Source: JACRAR01 sp041674385
Lineage (GTDB): Bacteria; Pseudomonadota; Gammaproteobacteria; Burkholderiales; Rhodocyclaceae
DNA: 64,000 bases
Assembly (NCBI GenBank): GCA_041674385.1
Contig: JBAYVU010000013.1
Location: 11,002-75,001, forward strand
Direction: 5' to 3'
Below the pieces are notes generated by a model. The model saw only the letters and a list, made by a program, of their open reading frames with translations. It made no database searches and had not been told where the DNA came from. A program made the translations under genes and the position numbers. This document shows positions 59,741 to 64,000 of the stretch, one piece after another. Each line of letters starts with the position of its first letter. The first letter of the stretch is position 1.

Positions 59741-61027
59741 TCAATCCGGAACGGCGGCAAGCCTCTGTTCGCCGGCGCGACGCTGTCCGTGTCGCATGGC
59801 GACCCGGTGCAGCGTCGCGGCAAATGCGTCGTGGATGTTGTCCCAGTCCAGATGCGCCACGGCCACCGGCGCGATGGCGCGCAGGCGAGCCATGCCGGTC
59901 GGGTCGCAGGCAATAGCGACGGCGGCCCCGATGAATGCGGCCTCGTTGCCGGGTGGCGCCACCGCGCCGCTGACGCCGTTAACGATCAGGTCGGTGGCGG
60001 CGGCGCGATCATAGGCAACTATCGCCAGGCCGCTCGCCAAGGCTTCTGGAATCACATTGCCGAAAGTTTCCGTCAGACTGGGGAAAAGAAACAGGTCAGC
60101 CGAGGCGTAATGGCGGGCCAGATCCTCGCCGCGGTGGGTGCCGGCGAGGATGCAGTCCGGATGATCGCGCTCCAAGGTTTTTCTCAAGGGGCCGTCGCCT
60201 ACCAGCACCAGTCTCGCTTCGGCGCGCACGCGCCGGATCTCGTTGAAGGCACGCAGCACCAACGGCAGGTTTTTTTCCGGGGCAAGGCGGCCGACGTGGA
60301 TCACCACCAGTTCATCCGCTGTCGCTCCCCATTCCGCGCGCAAGCCGGGTTCCCGGTGCCGTGGGGAAAACTGTGCCGTATCCACACCGCGCGAGACCAC
60401 CGTCAGGCCGCGGTAGCCTTCCATTCCCAGCGACGAGGCCAACTCGCGCGTAGGCACCAGCGTTGCATCGGTGCGGTTGTGCAGCATGCGCAGGTAGCGA
60501 CGGATCGGCCCGATCATCCAGCCGATGCCGTAGTGGCGGCTATACGCCTCGAAGTGCGTGTGGAAGCCCGAGGTCACGGGCAGCCCCAGTTTGCGTGCCG
60601 CCCGCACCGCCGCCCAGCCGAGCGGGCCTTCCGTCGCCACATGCACGATGTCGGGGCGCTCACGACGCCACAGACGGAGCAGTTTTCCCGTCGCCGGCAA
60701 GCCAAAGCGCAGGTCCTGATAGCCGGGAATCGGCAGGCCGGCAACGAGGGTTTCGGAGAATCCTGCCGCAGTGCGCGGTGTATCGTCTGCGTGTTGGCGC
60801 GGTCGTACCAGTCGGACAGCGTGGCCACGCCGGCGGAGGCCATCGACCAGGCGCCCGAGGGTCATCGCCACGCCATTGACTTCAGGTGGAAAGGTTTCCG
60901 TCACCAGGGCCACCGTCAGGCCGGCGCCCGCTTTCGGTTCTGGGGTGTTCGATCCGGCGGTGGGAAAAGAATCTGTGCGCATGGGCACGATACTGCCCGC
61001 CGCCGATGACGCCGCAATGACAGGCAT
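59741..61027 (-). CDS. GT4-type glycosyltransferase
   Basis: A 428-residue GT-B glycosyltransferase. The N-terminal domain has ALVTETFPPEVNGVAMTLGRLV (about 40), and the donor domain has IHVGRLAPEKNLPLVLRAF (about 240) and FPSLTETFGNVIPEALASGLAIVAYD (about 318), with the E-x7-E pair typical of GT4. It resembles GumH/MgtA-like mannosyl- or glucosyltransferases of glycolipids. ATGs at 61027 and 60982 are both possible; neither has a strong ribosome binding site. It is upstream of the second glycosyltransferase, dgkA and the LpxH-like gene, likely one cluster. Confidence 0.88.
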   Translation of the reverse strand: MPVIAASSAAGSIVPMRTDSFPTAGSNTPEPKAGAGLTVALVTETFPPEVNGVAMTLGRLVDGLRRRGHAVRLVRPRQHADDTPRTAAGFSETLVAGLPIPGYQDLRFGLPATGKLLRLWRRERPDIVHVATEGPLGWAAVRAARKLGLPVTSGFHTHFEAYSRHYGIGWMIGPIRRYLRMLHNRTDATLVPTRELASSLGMEGYRGLTVVSRGVDTAQFSPRHREPGLRAEWGATADELVVIHVGRLAPEKNLPLVLRAFNEIRRVRAEARLVLVGDGPLRKTLERDHPDCILAGTHRGEDLARHYASADLFLFPSLTETFGNVIPEALASGLAIVAYDRAAATDLIVNGVSGAVAPPGNEAAFIGAAVAIACDPTGMARLRAIAPVAVAHLDWDNIHDAFAATLHRVAMRHGQRRAGEQRLAAVPD

Positions 61028-61099
61028 ATGACGAACAGGTTGCAGCGACGCCCGCCCCGCAACGCCTTGATCGCCGTTGGGCGATGACGCGCCTGCCGG

Positions 61100-61255
61100 C
61101 TAACTTTGCGGCTTCTCCGGCTTTTGATATTTGTGCGGTTCTTCCCGACGAATCCGGCGCAAAGCCATCAGATTCACAATCAGCGTCACGGCGAAGAAAA
61201 TACCCAATATCCAGGGATGGGAAAGAACCTGATCAATGATTTGTTGTATGTTCAA
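61100..61255 (-). CDS. Possible small membrane protein (TTG start)
   Basis: A 51-codon ORF reading (L/M)NIQQIIDQVLSHPWILGIFF, continuing through a single hydrophobic segment (about 14-31) and ending in a charged tail with RRIRREEPHKY. It has the look of a real single-pass small protein, but the only start is a TTG without a clear ribosome binding site. No family recognised. It sits between the glycosyltransferase and the CorA-type gene on the same strand. Confidence 0.4.
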   Translation of the reverse strand: MNIQQIIDQVLSHPWILGIFFAVTLIVNLMALRRIRREEPHKYQKPEKPQS

Positions 61256-61417
61256 AAAGTACGCAGGTCGAAAAGTCGATACCGGTGAGCCTATCGGGTT
61301 GGACGGATCCAGTCAATATTTGGAGCAGGTCGTAGTTAGGAATGAAGACCACCAGGGGAAATCCACCAAGAACACCCTAACCCCCCGGTTTATCGCCGGC
61401 GACCAGAACTACGCCGA

Positions 61418-62788
61418 TCAAAGCAATTTCGCCAGTTCTTTCGCTTCGAGGGCGCGTTTGGCCTGCCTGGCCTCGAAATATCGCAGGGCGTGGTAGGTCA
61501 ACCAGCCGACAATGGCCGAGCCGGCGACGAAACCGGCATAGGCAAGGGGCCAGCCCACATTGAATTCCTTCGTCATCATCGAGAACTCGGACATGCCGCC
61601 GATGCCGGCAAGGATGTTGATCGGCATGAATATGACGCTGAGCGTGGTCAGTTTCGACACGCGTTGGTTCTGGTTGATGTTGATGAAGCCGACCGTGGCA
61701 TCCATGAGGAAGTTGATCTTGCCGAACAGGAAGGTGGTGTGGCCGTCGAGCGACTCGATGTCGCGCATGATCTGGCGTGAATCGTCCTGCTGGTCGGCAG
61801 AAAGGAACTTGCTGCGCATGAGGAAGGAAACCGCGCGGCGCGTATCGAGTACGTTGCGCCGGATGCGTCCGTTCAGGTCCTCGCCGCGGGCGATTTCGGA
61901 AAGGATCAGCGCCGCCTCTTCGTCGGTGATGCGCGGGTTCAGCACCTGCTTGCCGACCGCCTCCAGTTCCGCATAGACGTCCTCCAGCGCGTCGGCCGAG
62001 TACTCGGCGTCTGCGGCATACAGGTCGAGCAGCACGTCCTTGCCTTCGGTGACGTAGCCTGGTTGGGTGCGCGCCCGCAGTCGTTGCAGGCGGAACACCG
62101 GCAACTCCTCCTTGCGCACCGAGAACAGGATGTCCTTGTGCAAGATGAAAGCCACCGCGACGTTGCGCGCCTCATCGTCGGCATCCAGCAGGAAATCGGA
62201 GTGCAGGTGGATTTCGCCGTTGTCTTCGACGTAGAAACGCGCGCTGGCTTCGAGGTCGGTGAGCGTGTCCGGGTCGGGCAATTCCAGGCCGAAATGCTCG
62301 CCCACCCAATAACGTATCTCGGCCGACGGTGCGACCAGGTCGACCCAGATCGGCTTGATATTGGCGAGATCGGCCCGGTTTTCCACCTGCACCTGGTGCA
62401 ATCGGCCATTTTGAAGTTCGAAGGCGTTGAGCAAGACTTTTTCGCCCTGATGCCGGTGCGTATTGATAAGTTCCTCGCGCACGTCGTCGAGCAGCAGCAG
62501 CAAAATGGGGTCGATCTGTTCTTCGGCGACTTGGTCCCACGCCAACAGACGGTCGTCCTCCGAGAGAGCTTCCAGGATGCGGGCGATGTCGACGGCGTCG
62601 AATCCGGCAAGCAGCTTGCGCAGCTCGGCAAGGTTCTGCTTGTGCAACAGGTTTTCGACCAGCCCGGACTTGGGCATCTCCTGCCGGCTGACCATGCCCT
62701 CGACCAGCCGGTGGCGCGACAGCAGGTGCTGCACCTCGTTCAGGTGCTGCGTCAGTCGGTCGAATTCGGGGGCGGTTGTCTGGCTCAA
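61418..62788 (-). CDS. CorA-family (MIT) metal-ion transporter with GMS in place of GMN
   Basis: A 456-residue protein: a large N-terminal cytoplasmic domain (about 1-360), then two membrane helices (about 385-405 and 420-445). The first helix leads to IGGMSEFSMM, where CorA has GMN. The preceding LTTLSVIFMPINILAGIGGM and the short charged C-terminus fit the CorA family. The N-terminal ~130 residues (DEVLA-type helices, VAEEQIDPILLLL) resemble an MgtE_N/CBS-like regulatory part more than canonical CorA, so this may be a subfamily with its own ion preference. Single gene. Confidence 0.85.
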   Translation of the reverse strand: MSQTTAPEFDRLTQHLNEVQHLLSRHRLVEGMVSRQEMPKSGLVENLLHKQNLAELRKLLAGFDAVDIARILEALSEDDRLLAWDQVAEEQIDPILLLLLDDVREELINTHRHQGEKVLLNAFELQNGRLHQVQVENRADLANIKPIWVDLVAPSAEIRYWVGEHFGLELPDPDTLTDLEASARFYVEDNGEIHLHSDFLLDADDEARNVAVAFILHKDILFSVRKEELPVFRLQRLRARTQPGYVTEGKDVLLDLYAADAEYSADALEDVYAELEAVGKQVLNPRITDEEAALILSEIARGEDLNGRIRRNVLDTRRAVSFLMRSKFLSADQQDDSRQIMRDIESLDGHTTFLFGKINFLMDATVGFININQNQRVSKLTTLSVIFMPINILAGIGGMSEFSMMTKEFNVGWPLAYAGFVAGSAIVGWLTYHALRYFEARQAKRALEAKELAKLL

Positions 62789-62909
62789 TTTTTCCTCGCC
62801 GCGGGCAGGGTGTAGTGGGTCATTTTATCCGACTAGCAGCCCGTCTTGTTGAACCCGAGAGGGATAGAAGCAAGCATGCTTCAACAGCGAATCTACATTT
62901 TCCTGTTGG

Positions 62910-63263
62910 CTATGAGGCAAGCCCCGGCGATTTTGCGCGGCGGACGATCAGGTGCAAGCAACGCTGGCTTGGATTGCCGAGGTCGATGACGAATACTGCG
63001 CCCGCAAAGCGCGCACCATCGCGACGTATGGCATGAAACTGCTCGCCGCTGCGGCAGAGAAAACGCAGGCGCGGATTGATAGTTTCGCCGCACATCAAGT
63101 CGAATTCGGCCAGCCGCGGCAACAGTTTCGATACATGCACCCCGGATATTTCGTCATTGGCATAACCGAACAGCGCCGCCGCGGCGCCATTGCAGCCGCG
63201 TATCATCCCAACGGGATCGAGCATCAAGGCTGCGGGTTCGGCTTCAGCTCCGATGGAGATCAT
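62910..63263 (-). CDS. Small PAS-domain protein
   Basis: About 117 residues consisting of one PAS domain: PAALMLDPVGMIRGCNGAAAALFGYANDEISGVHVSKLLP is the classic N-terminal PAS block. No output domain follows. The frame opens further upstream (63335), but that part overlaps the preceding small ORF in another frame. It may bind a small ligand or redox cofactor, or be the remnant of a larger sensor. Confidence 0.6.
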   Translation of the reverse strand: MISIGAEAEPAALMLDPVGMIRGCNGAAAALFGYANDEISGVHVSKLLPRLAEFDLMCGETINPRLRFLCRSGEQFHAIRRDGARFAGAVFVIDLGNPSQRCLHLIVRRAKSPGLAS

Positions 63264-63273
63264 TGGCTGGCGA

Positions 63274-63396
63274 TTAGATGCGATCAAGACGGACAGCAGC
63301 GAGCTCCTCGTCCATCTCGTTACGGATTTCCGCAAACTCGTCCTCGTCGAAGCTCAGGTAGCTCAAGGCGCCGCTACCTTGCACCATCCATTCCAC
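63274..63396 (-). CDS. Possible 40-residue acidic ORF
   Basis: Reads (V/M)EWMVQGSGALSYLSFDED and continues with a charged helix to VRLDRI. GTG start with GAGG about eight bases upstream, beginning one base after the stop codon of the preceding 44-residue ORF. No family recognised. It lies between that ORF and the PAS gene, with 10 bases to the latter. Confidence 0.4.
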   Translation of the reverse strand: MEWMVQGSGALSYLSFDEDEFAEIRNEMDEELAAVRLDRI

Positions 63397-63397
63397 T

Positions 63398-63532
63398 TCA
63401 ATCGACCTCGGGACGAACAGCTTCCTCAAGCAGCGCGGCTACGATAGCCGGGCATGGAGGAATGGAAATCGTCTTGAGAATATCCGACACCGAATCGGTG
63501 GCGATTTCAACGCTTATTCGTTGTGTCAGCAT
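63398..63532 (-). CDS. Possible 44-residue ORF resembling the start of an HDOD domain
   Basis: Reads MLTQRISVEIATDSVSDIL and ends with PPCPAIVAALLEEAVRPEVD. The segment IPPCPAIVAALLEEA resembles the first helix of HDOD signalling domains, but the ORF stops right there, so it may be a truncated or frameshifted remnant. The following 204 bases (63533-63736) hold no other gene. Confidence 0.35.
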   Translation of the reverse strand: MLTQRISVEIATDSVSDILKTISIPPCPAIVAALLEEAVRPEVD

Positions 63533-63680
63533 GGCATTCAACTCCAATGACGGACAAGGAATCGGAAAGGCGGGGCGGGTTTCTTGCGCATGACGCAACG
63601 CCGTGTTGCAAGGAACCTGCATCGCCGAGCGATGCAGGCATCATCGCAAGAAATTGTTACCAGCGTATTAAGAACACCCA

Positions 63681-63707
63681 ATAAAAACGGGCGCCGAAGC
63701 GCCCGTT
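63681..63707 (-). terminator. Terminator of the porin gene
   Basis: Perfect nine-base stem AACGGGCGC / GCGCCCGTT with a four-base CGAA loop, followed on the minus strand by TTTAT. It lies 30 bases after the porin stop codon. Confidence 0.85.
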
Positions 63708-63736
63708 GTGGATGCCAAAGTCGCGGTCAGGCGATA

Positions 63737-64000
63737 TTAGAAGGAATGGCGAACCCCCACCGACACCCCGGTGATCCTGGTTCCCAGACCATCGGTAGCG
63801 CCAGCCCCGCTTGCGGTATTGAGCGCAGTACGATTCACGCCGACTGCGTTGAGACCGTAGTCATAGGCCACATTGTTGTCGTTGGCCAGACGCGAGTAGA
63901 TCACCTTCAGCATCGTGCGCTTGGACAGACTATGCTCGTAGCCCAGTGCAATCAGCTTGGCGCCGGTATCCTTGAGCGTGGTTCCGGCAGCCTTCGCATC
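63737..64000 (-). CDS. Outer-membrane porin, 3' end (partial)
   Basis: The last 87 codons of a gene that enters from the right edge. The segment LIALGYEHSLSKRTMLKVIYSRLANDN and the ending GVSVGVRHSF with C-terminal Phe are typical of Gram-negative trimeric porins of Betaproteobacteria (Porin_4 type), where the last strand is the BAM recognition signal. The terminator at 63681 follows. Substrate specificity cannot be judged from the fragment. Confidence 0.85.
   Translation of the reverse strand, partial: DAKAAGTTLKDTGAKLIALGYEHSLSKRTMLKVIYSRLANDNNVAYDYGLNAVGVNRTALNTASGAGATDGLGTRITGVSVGVRHSF

Noticed and set aside
1..64000. tRNA, rRNA, insertion sequences, prophage or CRISPR loci
   Set aside because: I looked for cloverleaf-like gaps, transposase or integrase motifs and spaced repeats and found none; a tRNAscan or IS search would be needed to exclude small ones.

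Overview
The window looks like chromosome from a sulfur-oxidising, Gram-negative betaproteobacterium. The grounds are a complete dissimilatory sulfite-to-sulfate module (ATP sulfurylase, APS reductase AprBA and a Qmo/Hdr-type electron-transfer complex), several gene orders I associate with Betaproteobacteria (ribF-ileS-lspA-ispH, xseB-ispA-dxs-folE2, rpsP-rimM-trmD-rplS, queG/tsaE-amiC), a minor-pilin operon ending in pilY1, and a porin C-terminus ending in Phe. Placement below class level (for example near Sulfuritalea, Thiobacillus or Sulfuricella) is inference only.

Layout. 1-4.9 kb: the first codons of a probable sixA leave the left edge, followed by a TolC/MacA/MacB-type tripartite efflux operon. 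4.9-7 kb: moaC divergent from a BepA-type periplasmic protease/TPR protein. 7-14.7 kb: sat-aprB-aprA, a terminator, then a translationally coupled trio of a cysteine-cluster (YkgJ) protein, a MoxR/CbbQ AAA+ ATPase and a VWA/CbbO protein. 14.8-16.9 kb: an iron-uptake operon (cupredoxin, FTR1 permease, outer-membrane protein) behind a perfect Fur-box palindrome. 17-22.7 kb: qmoA-qmoB-hdrC-hdrB plus a START-like protein. 22.9-24.2 kb: a hemerythrin/PP2C-phosphatase fusion. 24.2-46.3 kb: mostly housekeeping genes (RNA modification, ribosome, isoprenoid, folate, queuosine, cell wall), with an insertion-like repeat inside ileS and a palindromic repeat element in front of ispH. 46.3-54.5 kb: a TonB-like protein divergent from pilE-fimT-pilV-pilW-pilX-pilY1. 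54.6-61.3 kb: oxidoreductase, bacteriohemerythrin, ArsC-like phosphatase, and a lipid/glycan cluster (LpxH-like, DgkA, two GT4 glycosyltransferases). 61.4-64 kb: a CorA-family transporter, several small ORFs including a PAS domain, and the 3' end of a porin.

How the genes work together. AprBA oxidises sulfite plus AMP to APS, and Sat converts APS plus pyrophosphate to sulfate plus ATP. QmoAB with soluble HdrCB, in place of membrane QmoC, is the likely electron link between AprBA and other carriers. The two sulfur loci are in opposite orientation and separated by the Fur-controlled iron operon, which would suit the heavy Fe-S demand of both complexes. The most interesting unexplained unit is ykgJ-moxR-VWA directly behind aprBA, which resembles metal-centre maturation machinery without an obvious client.

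No tRNA, rRNA, CRISPR array, insertion sequence or phage gene was seen. No gene-free stretch exceeds 300 bases; the longest (1-294, 26991-27210, 33309-33567, 45165-45384, 63533-63736) are described in the entries.
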